Of a DNA stretch of 64,000 bases, positions 1 to 7,997 are shown one piece after another; the stretch's first letter is position 1, and each line of letters opens with the position of its first letter. The notes beneath the pieces were generated by a model. The model was not told the DNA's origin and did no database searches. It was given only the letters and a program-made list of their open reading frames with translations. The position numbers and the translations under genes are program-made. The stretch spans positions 248,001-312,000 of the forward strand of contig NZ_CP079107.1 in NCBI RefSeq assembly GCF_019285735.1, read 5' to 3'. The stretch is from Paeniglutamicibacter sp. Y32M11 (GTDB lineage: Bacteria; Actinomycetota; Actinomycetes; Actinomycetales; Micrococcaceae).

Positions 1-461
1 ACACCGAAGGCCCACAGGCTGAGCTTGGGCCAGAGTACGACCAGTGCGCCAGTGAGCAGGGCTGCCAGTGAACCGATCGCCGCGCGGGCTCGGTGCTCGG
101 TTCCGCGCCTAAAGACCGCCATCAATGAGATGGCGCCGGAAACCAGCAGCGTGAGTGACACCGCCAGGGCAAGCATCGGCAACGTGGATTCGCGCCACAG
201 CAGCGTCGCGATTCCCGCGCCGACCAGAAGGAATCCGCTGACGTAGGCAATCCATGGCCAGGCATCATCCGCGGCGGAGGTGGGGGTGAAAGCGTCAACG
301 ATGCGGGCACCGCCGGCAAAGATTAAGCCAGCACCGATCAGCAGCACAAAAAGTTCGATGGAGACGGCCGCATGCAGTGCCAGAATGGAGCCGAGCACGA
401 CCAGAAAAATGCCCAACAGTGGGCGCACCCATAGCGGGATTCGGGTGATGAATTTTTTCAT
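1..461 (-). CDS. HdeD/DUF308-family membrane protein, C-terminus outside window
   Basis: The reading frame is open from the ATG at 461 on the minus strand to the window edge, giving 153 residues and no stop. The protein starts MKKFITRIPLWVRP and consists of hydrophobic helices of about 20 residues separated by very short loops, such as LLGIFLVVLGSILALHAAV and ELFVLLIGAGLIFAGGARIV. This repeated helical-hairpin pattern with GA/GG packing motifs is typical of the DUF308/HdeD family of small integral membrane proteins. An AGGAA ribosome site lies at 466-470. E. coli HdeD is linked to acid resistance, but no such role can be deduced here. The product is probably a cytoplasmic-membrane protein of about 200 residues. 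The gene is divergent from the DNA-repair gene at 623. Confidence 0.75.
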   Translation of the reverse strand, partial: MKKFITRIPLWVRPLLGIFLVVLGSILALHAAVSIELFVLLIGAGLIFAGGARIVDAFTPTSAADDAWPWIAYVSGFLLVGAGIATLLWRESTLPMLALAVSLTLLVSGAISLMAVFRRGTEHRARAAIGSLAALLTGALVVLWPKLSLWAFG

Positions 462-622
462 GCGGTTCCTCAATCAATGGCGGCACAGCGCGCACCTACC
501 CTTGGAAGCATTCTGCCGCATGGTTTTCCATGGAACCAATCCACCGCTGCGTTCGGTGAAACGCGGGGGTCTCTCCGTAGACTGAGTCAGGAGAGCACTA
601 CAAACATTTGCAGGAGGTTGGG

Positions 623-1291
623 ATGAGCGAAACGACGTTAACCGAGGTGCTGGCGGAACTGGCCACGCTCGATAATCCGAAGGTGCGCTCCGTTAATGCG
701 AAGCACGGGGATGATCACGGGGTGAACCTTGGAAAGCTGCGTGCTCTGGCCAAGCGGCTGAAGACTCAGCAACCGCTGGCCCTGGAGCTATGGGCAACCA
801 ATGACACCGCCGCACAGCTGCTGGCACTGTTGATTTGCCGGCCAAAGGATTTCAGCCGCGAGCAGCTCGATGCCATGCTGCGCCAGGCCCACGCCCCCAA
901 GACTCACGACTGGCTGGTGAACTACGTGGTGAAGAAGAGTGCGCACGTTGAGGAGCTGCGCGTGGCCTGGAAGGCAGCTGCCGATCCCGTGGTGGCCAGT
1001 GCCGGATGGGCGCTGACCAGCGAACGAATCGCCAAATCGCCGCAAGGCCTGGACCTGCCCGGCCTGCTCGATGTCATCGAGGCGCAGATGAAGGAAGCCC
1101 CCGATCGCCTGCAGTGGGCGATGAACCAGGCGCTGGCCACCATCGGCATCGAACATCCGGAGCATCGAGCACGCGCGCTGGAGATCGGCGAACGCCTCGA
1201 GGTGCTGAAGGACTACCCCACACCGCCGAATTGCACCTCCCCGTTCGCGCCGGCCTGGATCAATGAAATAGTACGGCGGAAGGAAAGCTAA
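623..1291 (+). CDS. AlkD-like DNA alkylation repair protein (HEAT-like)
   Basis: This is a 222-residue soluble protein. The ATG at 623 is chosen over an upstream TTG because GGAGG at 613-617 lies 5 nt before it. The sequence is all-helical with Trp-rich repeats (ELWATND, HDWLVNYV, RVAWKAAADPVVASAGWALTSERI, QWAMNQALATIGIEHPEHRARALEIGERL). It ends with a segment containing LKDYPTPPNCTSPFAPAW, typical of the AlkD/DNA alkylation repair family. AlkD glycosylases remove bulky or positively charged alkyl bases from DNA with a HEAT-like fold. Actinobacterial homologues are mostly uncharacterised, so the glycosylase activity is inferred from family. The gene is monocistronic. Confidence 0.72.
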   Translation: MSETTLTEVLAELATLDNPKVRSVNAKHGDDHGVNLGKLRALAKRLKTQQPLALELWATNDTAAQLLALLICRPKDFSREQLDAMLRQAHAPKTHDWLVNYVVKKSAHVEELRVAWKAAADPVVASAGWALTSERIAKSPQGLDLPGLLDVIEAQMKEAPDRLQWAMNQALATIGIEHPEHRARALEIGERLEVLKDYPTPPNCTSPFAPAWINEIVRRKES

Positions 1292-1308
1292 GCGCGGACC
1301 CCTCAACA

Positions 1309-1328
1309 CATGGGGCACCTGCCCCATG
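1309..1328. promoter_or_regulatory. Perfect 20-bp palindrome, candidate operator
   Basis: CATGGGGCA and TGCCCCATG form a perfect 9-bp inverted repeat around a CC centre. It lies 52 bp before the start of the unknown gene at 1381 and 17 bp after the previous stop codon. No T-tract follows, so an operator is more likely than a terminator. Twenty-bp dyads of this shape are typical targets of LuxR/NarL-type helix-turn-helix dimers, and such a regulator is encoded at 2162-3775. Confidence 0.55.
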
Positions 1329-1380
1329 CTCGATCGCACTTTCGCTCCTAGTCTCAAATCATGAGGCAAAGGAGCCGATC

Positions 1381-2121
1381 ATGAGCACGACGACACCGCA
1401 GAAATGCGCCAGCGAATCCGAGGCCACGGCGGTAGTGCCTCCGGGCACCGCGGAACGGTTTTCCGGTTATGCGCTGATGGGTATGGCCTTTGACACCGGC
1501 TACTACCTTGCCTACGGCCGCTTCCCCGCCAGCTCCATTGGTCCGGGTTATCATGCGGTCTGGCTGCGCCGTCCCGACGGTCACTGGAGCATCTATTCCG
1601 ATGTTCCGCCGGAGTTTAATTGTGCGCGCTATTTTGGTGCGGCTTTCGGCGCGAAAATTGCGGCTCCCGTCACCTCGACCTTTACCGGCGCCTTTGACCT
1701 CACGATCACCGTTCCGGGAATCCTGGACTGGCGAATTCGGCTTGAGTCCTCGATGGCCACGGCCGGGCTGGGAACCATGGCCAGAAAAATGCCCGCCGCC
1801 ATGTGGAGCAGCGACAAGATCCTCGGCGCCATGGGGCTGATGATGGGGCCAATCCTGGGCTCCGGGAAGATGGCTCTGGCCGGGCTGGTTCCCAACGGGC
1901 AGTCCTTCCGGGCGCACCCGCGACGGGTGTGGATGGTGAAATCCGCCCAAGCAACCATTAATGGTCACGATGCAGGGGTCCCGCAGGCACTCCCGATACA
2001 GGAGCATCTGGCCGACTTCTGGCTACCGCAACGCGGCATTTTTGTGGCAGGTCTGGACATCGAATTTCCTTCAACGGCGTCCACGGTGGGGGCCGGCGTT
2101 CGGCCCGGTGACGGCCTCTGA
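1381..2121 (+). CDS. Conserved-looking protein of unknown function paired with HD-LuxR regulator
   Basis: This is a 246-residue protein that I cannot assign to a family. The ATG at 1381 follows AAAGGAG at 1370-1376. There is no signal peptide and no convincing membrane helix, although a Gly/Met/Ala-rich stretch (KILGAMGLMMGPILGSGKMALAGL) sits near residues 145-170. The N-terminal half (SIGPGYHAVWLRRPDGHWSIYSDV) looks like a beta-rich domain, and the C-terminus ends low-complexity (STVGAGVRPGDGL). The gene begins 52 bp after a 20-bp palindrome. It is followed 40 bp later by the HD-GYP/LuxR gene on the same strand, suggesting a two-gene module in which the regulator controls this protein. Function unknown. 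Confidence 0.7.
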   Translation: MSTTTPQKCASESEATAVVPPGTAERFSGYALMGMAFDTGYYLAYGRFPASSIGPGYHAVWLRRPDGHWSIYSDVPPEFNCARYFGAAFGAKIAAPVTSTFTGAFDLTITVPGILDWRIRLESSMATAGLGTMARKMPAAMWSSDKILGAMGLMMGPILGSGKMALAGLVPNGQSFRAHPRRVWMVKSAQATINGHDAGVPQALPIQEHLADFWLPQRGIFVAGLDIEFPSTASTVGAGVRPGDGL

Positions 2122-2161
2122 ACCCTCCACGATCGAGGGGGTGCGGTCGTAGACTACAAGG

Positions 2162-3775
2162 GTGGTGAACTCGGGATCGGGTACCTTCGAACGTTCCGCG
2201 GCGGCCGGTGGCCCGACCGGTCCACAACCGCGGCTCAGTGAACTTCTGGCGGCACTCTCGTTGGCCATCGATCTGGGGCTCGGCCAGAAAATGGAGCACA
2301 TGTTGCGTGCCACCGTGTTGGGGCTGCGCATCGCCGCGCTACTGGCGCTGGAGGAGAAGGTGCGTGAGCGGATCCACCACGCCAACATGCTGGCCTGGAT
2401 TGGCTGCCACGCCGACTCCTTCGAATTAGCCGCACAGTTCGGCGATGACATCTCCTTCCGCTCCGACTACTACTTGATCGATGCCAAGGGCTTGCCGATG
2501 CTGTCCATGATGCTGCGGCACACCGGGAATACCATGCCGCAGGTGCCGCGGCTTAGCTCGCGCGCGATGTTCAGCCTGCGGGCCAAGACGGTCATAGTGG
2601 AGTTGATCTCGTCGCATTGCAGCTCTGCCGGACAGCTGGCAGCGCGGGTGGGTCTTGACGCGCAGCTGCCCGGGATTTTGGCGCATACCTTTGAACGATG
2701 GGACGGGCACGGACTGCCCGCCGGGATTTCCGGCACACAGATTCCCCTGGAAATGCGCATCACCCAGCTGGCCGATGCTGCCGAAGTGCACCTGCGCCGG
2801 CACGGCCTGGCGGGGGCCGTGAGCATGGTGCGCGCCAGGCGGGGTACCCAATTTGATCCGCAATTGGCCGACCTCTTTTGCGCTCTGGCCAAGGACCTGG
2901 TGCGCGGATTATTGGAAGATGACCCTTGGTCGTCCGTGCTGGCTCTGGCACCCAAAGATTTGCCGCTTAAAGCCGTGGATGTTGATACGGTCTTGGAAGC
3001 CATGGGCGATTTTGCCGACCTGAAATCGCCGTGGACCGTGGGGCATTCCAGGGGTGTGTCGATCCTGGCCGTTCACGCCGCCGGGCGGTTGGGGCTTGGT
3101 ACGGCCGAAACACAGGTGCTGCGCCGGGCAGGCTGGGTACATGATCTGGGACGGATGGGGGTATCCAACGCTGTGTGGGACAAGGCGGAGCCGCTCAGTG
3201 CCTTGGAGTCCGAGCGACTGTCCCTCTACCCGTTTTTAACCGAGCGGATACTTTCGAGGGTGCCGGGGCTGCGCAGAGTGGCCCAGGTGGCCGGGGCGCA
3301 CCGGGAACGCTTGGATGGCTCCGGGTATCCGCACGGGCGTAACGCTTCGGAGCTTGATCCCAGCCAACGCCTTCTTGCCGCAGCAGATGCGTATCAAAGT
3401 TACCTGGAGCCGCGGCCGCACCGGTCGGCGTTGCTCCCACGCGCCGCGGGGGAGCGGTTGCGTGCCGAGGCGGTAGCTGGGCGCCTGGATGTCTCGGCGG
3501 TTGATGCCGTGCTGGCAGCCGCTGGACACATGGGGCCCGCGCGACACTCCGGCGGTCCGGCTGGTCTGACCGGGCGGGAGCTTGAGGTGCTGGCCCTGAT
3601 CTGCCGCGGGATGAACAATAAAGACATTGTCGCCGCGCTGGTGATCGCGCCTAAAACCGCGCGCAACCATGTGGAACACATTTATCTGAAGATCGGTGCG
3701 ACGAACCGCGTGACGGCAACACTCTTTGCCCTCGAAAACGGACTATGGGACCGCGGTCGCGAGGCGCGTTCCTAA
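2162..3775 (+). CDS. HD-GYP-like domain protein with C-terminal LuxR-type HTH
   Basis: The 537-residue protein has three parts. Residues about 20-200 form a helical region. Residues about 290-400 form an HD/HD-GYP-like phosphohydrolase domain with GHSRGVS, a WVHDLGR HD motif and HRERLDGSGYPHG. The C-terminus (about 475-535) is a LuxR/NarL helix-turn-helix (LTGRELEVLALICRGMNNKDIVAALVIAPKTARNHVEHIYLKIG). The His-Asp pair and GYP motif are present, so metal-dependent phosphodiesterase activity is possible but unproven. The start is a GTG only 6 nt after a TAGACT -10 box (2150-2155), implying a leaderless mRNA separate from the upstream gene. This architecture combines second-messenger or nucleotide chemistry with DNA binding. 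The natural target would be the palindrome at 1309. Confidence 0.82.
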   Translation: MVNSGSGTFERSAAAGGPTGPQPRLSELLAALSLAIDLGLGQKMEHMLRATVLGLRIAALLALEEKVRERIHHANMLAWIGCHADSFELAAQFGDDISFRSDYYLIDAKGLPMLSMMLRHTGNTMPQVPRLSSRAMFSLRAKTVIVELISSHCSSAGQLAARVGLDAQLPGILAHTFERWDGHGLPAGISGTQIPLEMRITQLADAAEVHLRRHGLAGAVSMVRARRGTQFDPQLADLFCALAKDLVRGLLEDDPWSSVLALAPKDLPLKAVDVDTVLEAMGDFADLKSPWTVGHSRGVSILAVHAAGRLGLGTAETQVLRRAGWVHDLGRMGVSNAVWDKAEPLSALESERLSLYPFLTERILSRVPGLRRVAQVAGAHRERLDGSGYPHGRNASELDPSQRLLAAADAYQSYLEPRPHRSALLPRAAGERLRAEAVAGRLDVSAVDAVLAAAGHMGPARHSGGPAGLTGRELEVLALICRGMNNKDIVAALVIAPKTARNHVEHIYLKIGATNRVTATLFALENGLWDRGREARS

Positions 3776-3790
3776 CCTGAAGGCTGACAG

Positions 3791-3818
3791 GGCCCCGGAG
3801 CGAAAACGCCACGGGGCC
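3791..3818. terminator. Hairpin between convergent genes
   Basis: GGCCCCG and CGGGGCC pair across a 14-nt loop between the convergent HD-LuxR gene and the SDR gene. There is no strong T-tract. It probably serves both directions. Confidence 0.45.
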
Positions 3819-3845
3819 GAACTCTTGCGGACAGCTTCGCGGGAC

Positions 3846-4628
3846 TCAGTACTTGTAGGACTGGCCACCGTCGATTGGGATGACCGCTGCATTGATGAAC
3901 GCGGAGTCGCCGGAGAGGAGGAAAGCAACCAGCTTGGCCACTTCCTCCGGCTTGCCGAAGCGCTTCATCGGGTTGGGTTCGACGAAGCTCTGGCCGACCT
4001 TCTCCCAGTTTTCCGCATCGATCTGCTTGAGCGACCCTTCAACCATGGGTGTCATGATGGCACCCGGCGCGATGGCGTTGATTTGGATCCCGTGCTGGCC
4101 ATATTCAATGGCCGAGTTGCGGGTCAGGCCCACCACACCGTGCTTGGCTGCGGCGTAACCGGACTGGTTGCCGACCCCGCGGATTCCGCCGACCGAAGCG
4201 GTGTTGACGACTGAGCCGGAACCCTGCCCGCGCATGACCTTAAGGACGTGCTTGAGTCCGTAGAAGACACCAGTGAGGTTGATGCCGATGACCTTACCGA
4301 ACTCCTCGGAGCCGAAGTCCTCGGTGGGGTTCTGCTTGCCTTCGATGCCAGCATTATTGAAGAAGCCGTCGATGGATCCGAAGCGCTTCAGTGTTTCCGC
4401 CACGTAGTTCTGGACCTCGGACTCGTTGGCGACGTTGGCCGTGAGGGAGAAAATCTCCGCATCGGGTGCAACTTGCCGGATCTCTTGCTCGGTTTCCTGC
4501 AGTCCGGCGGCGTTCAGGTCGATGAGGGCCAGCTTGCCCTTTTCCTTGGCGATCTGGACGGCTGCTGCGCGCCCCAGGCCAGATCCGGCACCGGTGATGA
4601 TGACCGACTTTCCTTCAAACCTCTGCAT
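3846..4628 (-). CDS. SDR-family oxidoreductase, levodione reductase-like
   Basis: This 260-residue classical short-chain dehydrogenase carries the NAD(P) motif TGAGSGLG at residues 12-19, NNAG in FFNNAGIEGKQNPTE, the Ser of TASVGG, and YAAAK as the catalytic Tyr-Lys. Asp in ALIDLN after strand two favours NAD(H). The segments FFNNAGIEGKQNP and GGIRGVGNQSGYAAAKHG match Corynebacterium aquaticum levodione reductase as I remember it, which reduces a cyclic diketone. The true substrate is unknown. GAAAGGAAA precedes the ATG by about 7 nt. The 3-hydroxybenzoate hydroxylase gene lies upstream on the same strand, but a 341-bp gap with a terminator separates them, so co-transcription is unlikely. Confidence 0.85.
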   Translation of the reverse strand: MQRFEGKSVIITGAGSGLGRAAAVQIAKEKGKLALIDLNAAGLQETEQEIRQVAPDAEIFSLTANVANESEVQNYVAETLKRFGSIDGFFNNAGIEGKQNPTEDFGSEEFGKVIGINLTGVFYGLKHVLKVMRGQGSGSVVNTASVGGIRGVGNQSGYAAAKHGVVGLTRNSAIEYGQHGIQINAIAPGAIMTPMVEGSLKQIDAENWEKVGQSFVEPNPMKRFGKPEEVAKLVAFLLSGDSAFINAAVIPIDGGQSYKY

Positions 4629-4969
4629 GTTGTGTTTCCTTTCGGTGAGTCCACAATGAAGATCATTGACTTACATATATGCAAACACATGTACTTGACG
4701 AGATATTCCCGTGCACTAGGCAACGCGATACGCGCCGTGGCGCCTTCAACGTATCGCTGATTGGTGCCGGGAACCGGCCTTCGGATGACCGGATCAAGGA
4801 CATTGGGTAAGGAACCGATGGTGGGGAAGCCCGAGTCGAGAATAGTCGAGTTCCATATGCATCCGACGGGAATCCGCGCAAGGCACGAACGTTCCCGCAG
4901 CCGTCGGCTGCGGGAACGTTTGCGGGGCGATCCCTCAATGCGGATCGGGTGATTCGGGTCTGACTGTTG
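4629..4969. other. Intergenic region: SDR promoter and mobA terminator
   Basis: The 341 bp between mobA and the SDR gene hold no gene. An AT-rich patch with the inverted repeat TACAT (4672-4676) / ATGTA (4689-4693) lies about 45-65 bp upstream of the SDR start. This could be an operator in the SDR promoter. The mobA-side hairpin is listed separately. Confidence 0.4.
4888..4920 (-). terminator. Terminator hairpin after mobA
   Basis: AACGTTCCCGCAGCC and GGCTGCGGGAACGTT form a perfect 15-bp stem with a 3-nt loop, 50 bp past the mobA stop. It has no long T-run, which is common in high-GC actinobacteria. Confidence 0.65.
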
Positions 4970-6862
4970 CTAGACGTGCGCTCCCGAGTGGATCTGCGCG
5001 AAGAACTCGGCGAGTTCGGTCGTCGCACCCAGCGGCAGCACATTGGCCACGTACTGGTCGGGGCGGACCACTACCATCACACCGTCGCGGGACAGACCGC
5101 GCACATCAAAGATGTCGTTTCCTTCAAGCGTGCCGTAGACCTTCTCGTACTCGGTGAGCTTGTACGGGCCGACCTCCGGCAGGAAGATCTTGGGCACCGC
5201 GTTGATGTCGATGTCCTCGTGCTTCTGCTGGTAAATGACCTTCACATCGAACCAGGCATCAATGTCGAGCCCGGCAGGGGTGGCAGCGATCGGCGATTCG
5301 GGTGCGGTGGACAGCCACTGCGCCAGTTCGCTCACCGCGGACTGCGCCCCGGGGAGTGCGCGATCGGCGAAGACATAGATGCGCCAGCGGCCATCTGCCG
5401 TTGCATGATGGCCGAGCTGCTTCGGGTTGGTGTCGCAGACCCGTGAGGCCATGGCCGACTTAAAGCGCTTGCCCAGGGGGAATCCGGTGGCTAGTTCCTG
5501 ATGCACCGGGGAACCGGTGAGCATCGAGGGAGCGTACTCGGTCATGAATCCGGCCGGGAATTCGGCGGTGCGCACATAGAAGTCCTCAAGATCCGACGGG
5601 TTCTCGAACTCCTCGGGCTTTTTGGCCATCAGCGTCGACCATTCCTTGTCGAAGTCGATGAGATTCTTGGCGACCACCTGGCGCTCGGCCGAGTAGGTGC
5701 CCAGCAGTGTTTCGGGGCTGCGGCCCTCCAGCACGTGGGCAAGCTTCCAGCCGATGTTAAAACCGTCCTGCATGGAGACGTTCATGCCCTGGCCGGCCTT
5801 GGCGCTGTGGGTGTGGCAGGCGTCCCCGGTGATGAAGACGCGCGGGTTTTGAGTGCCGATGTTCTCGGGCAACACGTCATCGAAGCGATCGGTGAGACGG
5901 TGGCCGACCTCGTAGACGCTGCTCCAGGCGACGTTGCGGACATCGAGTGTGTACGGGTGGATAATCGCGTTAGCCTGCTCGATGATGTGCTCGATGCTGG
6001 TCTTGCGCACCGCTCCGTTGTCACCCTCGGGCACAACACCCAGATCGACGTACATGCGGAAGAGGTGGCCGCCCTCGCGGGGGATCAATAGGATGGAGCC
6101 TCCATCGTGGGACTGGATGGCGCACTTGAGGCGGATGTCCGGGAAATCGGTGGAGGCCAGCACGTCCATGACGCCCCAGGCGTGGTTGGCCTGGTCTCCG
6201 GCCATGGTGCAACCGATCGATGCGCGGACCTTGGAGCGCGCACCATCGGCGCCGACGACGTACTTGGCGTGCACGATGCGCGTGGTGCCCGAATCCGCGC
6301 CGGCGCTGCGCACCAGGGTGACCTTGACCGGGTAGTCGCCGCTGGTTTCAACCTCGAGGCTCTGAAAGTCCCAACCGAAGTCCGGGGTCAGCCGGCTGGG
6401 GGAGTTGACCGCAACCTCGGCGAAGTAGTCGAGCACGCGGGCCTGGTTCACGATCAGGTGCGGGAACTCACTGATGCCCGCGGCGTCATCCAGTGCGCGA
6501 CCGCCACGAATGATGTTCTGCGGGTTTTCGGTGTCCGGGCGCCAGAAGGCCATCTCGGAGATCGTGTAGGCCTCGGCGATGATGGCCTCGGCGAATCCGA
6601 ACGCCTGGAACGTCTCGACGCTGCGCGCCTGGATGCCGTCGGCCTGGCCGATCTCTAGGCGTCCGCCGCGGCGTTCCACGATGCGGGTCGTGATGTCGGG
6701 GAACTGGGCGAGCTGCGCGGCGGTGAGCATGCCAGCGGGGCCAGATCCAACAATCAACACGTCGATTTCGTCAGGAAGTTCCTCTGGGCGGTCGATGCCA
6801 ACTCCGGAGGCGGGCTTGATACGCGGATCTCCGGAAACATAACCCTGGTGGTGGAACTGCAC
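4970..6862 (-). CDS. mobA: FAD-dependent 3-hydroxybenzoate 4-monooxygenase
   Basis: The protein is a flavoprotein hydroxylase of about 630 residues, the same size class as Comamonas MobA (639 residues), which it resembles along its whole length as I recall that sequence. It has GSGPAGMLTAAQLA (FAD-binding GxGxxG), GQADGIQARSVETFQAFGF, the DG motif VVGADGARSKVR, the GDACHTHSAKAGQGMNVSMQDGFNIGWKLA FAD/ribityl motif, and a C-terminal thioredoxin-like dimerisation domain ending VVVRPDQYVANVLPLG. The reaction adds a 4-hydroxyl to 3-hydroxybenzoate to give protocatechuate, using NADPH and O2. Phenol 2-monooxygenase is the alternative family. An in-frame ATG lies at 6880, but the GTG at 6862 has AGGAAAG just before it and gives the usual VQFHHQG N-terminus. 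Two palindromes upstream suggest substrate-responsive repression. Confidence 0.88.
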   Translation of the reverse strand: MQFHHQGYVSGDPRIKPASGVGIDRPEELPDEIDVLIVGSGPAGMLTAAQLAQFPDITTRIVERRGGRLEIGQADGIQARSVETFQAFGFAEAIIAEAYTISEMAFWRPDTENPQNIIRGGRALDDAAGISEFPHLIVNQARVLDYFAEVAVNSPSRLTPDFGWDFQSLEVETSGDYPVKVTLVRSAGADSGTTRIVHAKYVVGADGARSKVRASIGCTMAGDQANHAWGVMDVLASTDFPDIRLKCAIQSHDGGSILLIPREGGHLFRMYVDLGVVPEGDNGAVRKTSIEHIIEQANAIIHPYTLDVRNVAWSSVYEVGHRLTDRFDDVLPENIGTQNPRVFITGDACHTHSAKAGQGMNVSMQDGFNIGWKLAHVLEGRSPETLLGTYSAERQVVAKNLIDFDKEWSTLMAKKPEEFENPSDLEDFYVRTAEFPAGFMTEYAPSMLTGSPVHQELATGFPLGKRFKSAMASRVCDTNPKQLGHHATADGRWRIYVFADRALPGAQSAVSELAQWLSTAPESPIAATPAGLDIDAWFDVKVIYQQKHEDIDINAVPKIFLPEVGPYKLTEYEKVYGTLEGNDIFDVRGLSRDGVMVVVRPDQYVANVLPLGATTELAEFFAQIHSGAHV

Positions 6863-6907
6863 TGGCTTTCCTCGCTTCATAGAAACTGTCGACGGCCATC
6901 CTTAAGT

Positions 6908-6942
6908 GTTCTATATTAGAACAGTAGGTTCTATAGTAGAAC
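6908..6942. promoter_or_regulatory. Two tandem palindromic operators upstream of mobA
   Basis: GTTCTATATTAGAAC (6908-6922) and GTTCTATAGTAGAAC (6928-6942) are both GTTCTA-N3-TAGAAC dyads. Their starts are exactly 20 bp apart, two helical turns, so two dimers would bind the same face. A third, partial site, GTAGAACTCTAC, lies at 6956-6967. The array lies 28-62 bp upstream of the longer mobA start codon, in promoter territory. The regulator gene is not adjacent. Confidence 0.75.
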
Positions 6943-6967
6943 TTTGGCCTGTGATGTAGAACTCTAC

Positions 6968-7455
6968 GGCAACGTCTGCTGGGTCACAAGTACGGGTGTC
7001 GACCAGCACAAAACAGTGCGAGTTTTGCTCAGTCGAGAACGTGTTGCGGGTATGCGGGCCTCTGAGTGCGAACGGCATCGCTCCTAATTCCGGCTAAGAA
7101 GCGCTAAGGGGTTATGGGAATTTTCCTCATGCTCCCCCATGACCTGGATTTGGTGTGCCCCCATTTTCCTGGCAGGCAGACAATTCGAAACTGAGGCTTT
7201 TGATCCTTTGGTGGCGAGGACAAAGCGGTCTCATCACGCTCGGTCGTTGATGCTTAGCTGGCCCTTCGCGCACGTGTGAAGTGGCAGAACGATGAGGGAG
7301 TGTAGCTGCCAGCCCGGGACCACACCGTGCCCAGCTTGTCGCAAAAGGCCTCGTTTATTCGGCGACCGAATCTGGAACGGTAGAGATTTTAAATAACCTT
7401 GGGGCAGCGTCATCCCTCCCGATGCGGAGATCAGCTGGTGAGGATGTTCAGCGAT
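6968..7455. other. Gene-free stretch
   Basis: About 490 bp between mobA and the DUF3592 gene carry no convincing ORF, RNA gene or long repeat. Composition is mixed with short reading frames broken by stops on both strands. It could be a decayed gene, but I recognise no family in any frame. Confidence 0.4.
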
Positions 7456-7887
7456 TCATCCCAGCGGGAGGTAACTGATGAAGTAGAAGCCGATGATACA
7501 CAGCCCGATAAAGAACGGAAAGATGCAGCCGACGATGAGCTTGGACGGCGCAGACACCTGGAATGACTGGCGCGGATCCACAGGGTTGTACGTCACCAAC
7601 AGGGCCGAGCCCAGAACCGGCGCACCGGGGTACAACACGTCGGAGACGCCGTTATAAACGGCGCCATCGGCACCCATAAATTCGTACAGCGGCCAATGGC
7701 GAACGTTGGGGCTCGTAGCCCCTGCACCACCGAACCAGCCCTTCTTGCTGCCGGTGACTCGACCTTGCGTCGTGGGCCAACTGGCGATCAGGCGTTCCTT
7801 AGCCTTAGCTTTCCGGACGGTGTAAATCATGGCCCACACCGCAGCGAGAGTAAATAACGTCCAGATGATCAACAAAATTAGCTTCAT
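7456..7887 (-). CDS. DUF3592-like small membrane protein
   Basis: The 143-residue protein has an N-terminal helix (MKLILLIIWTLFTLAAVWAMIYTV), an extracytoplasmic beta-rich core (WPTTQGRVTGSKKG, YNGVSDVLYPG, LVTYNPVDPRQSFQ) and a C-terminal helix (LIVGCIFPFFIGLCIIGFYFI). The GRVTGS entry, the VTYNPVDP segment and the two-helix layout are typical of DUF3592 proteins, whose function is unknown. The ATG at 7887 is chosen because GGGAGA sits just upstream. A GTG 24 nt earlier has no such site. The gene is monocistronic and lies beyond the purSQL terminator. Confidence 0.7.
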   Translation of the reverse strand: MKLILLIIWTLFTLAAVWAMIYTVRKAKAKERLIASWPTTQGRVTGSKKGWFGGAGATSPNVRHWPLYEFMGADGAVYNGVSDVLYPGAPVLGSALLVTYNPVDPRQSFQVSAPSKLIVGCIFPFFIGLCIIGFYFISYLPLG

Positions 7888-7947
7888 GTGGGTCTCCCAG
7901 GGGTGGTACACGAATCTCGGCCATTCACGGGTGTGTCTTTAACGCAC

Positions 7948-7984
7948 GTGTGGGGCGCCGGGAAAATTCCCCGACGCCCCACAC
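7948..7984 (-). terminator. Terminator of the purSQL operon
   Basis: GTGTGGGGCG pairs perfectly with CGCCCCACAC. The stem extends inward through CGGGAA/TTCCCCG with one bulged base around an AA loop. It lies 14 bp past the purL stop codon. Confidence 0.75.
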
Positions 7985-7997
7985 TAGGCAGCCATGC

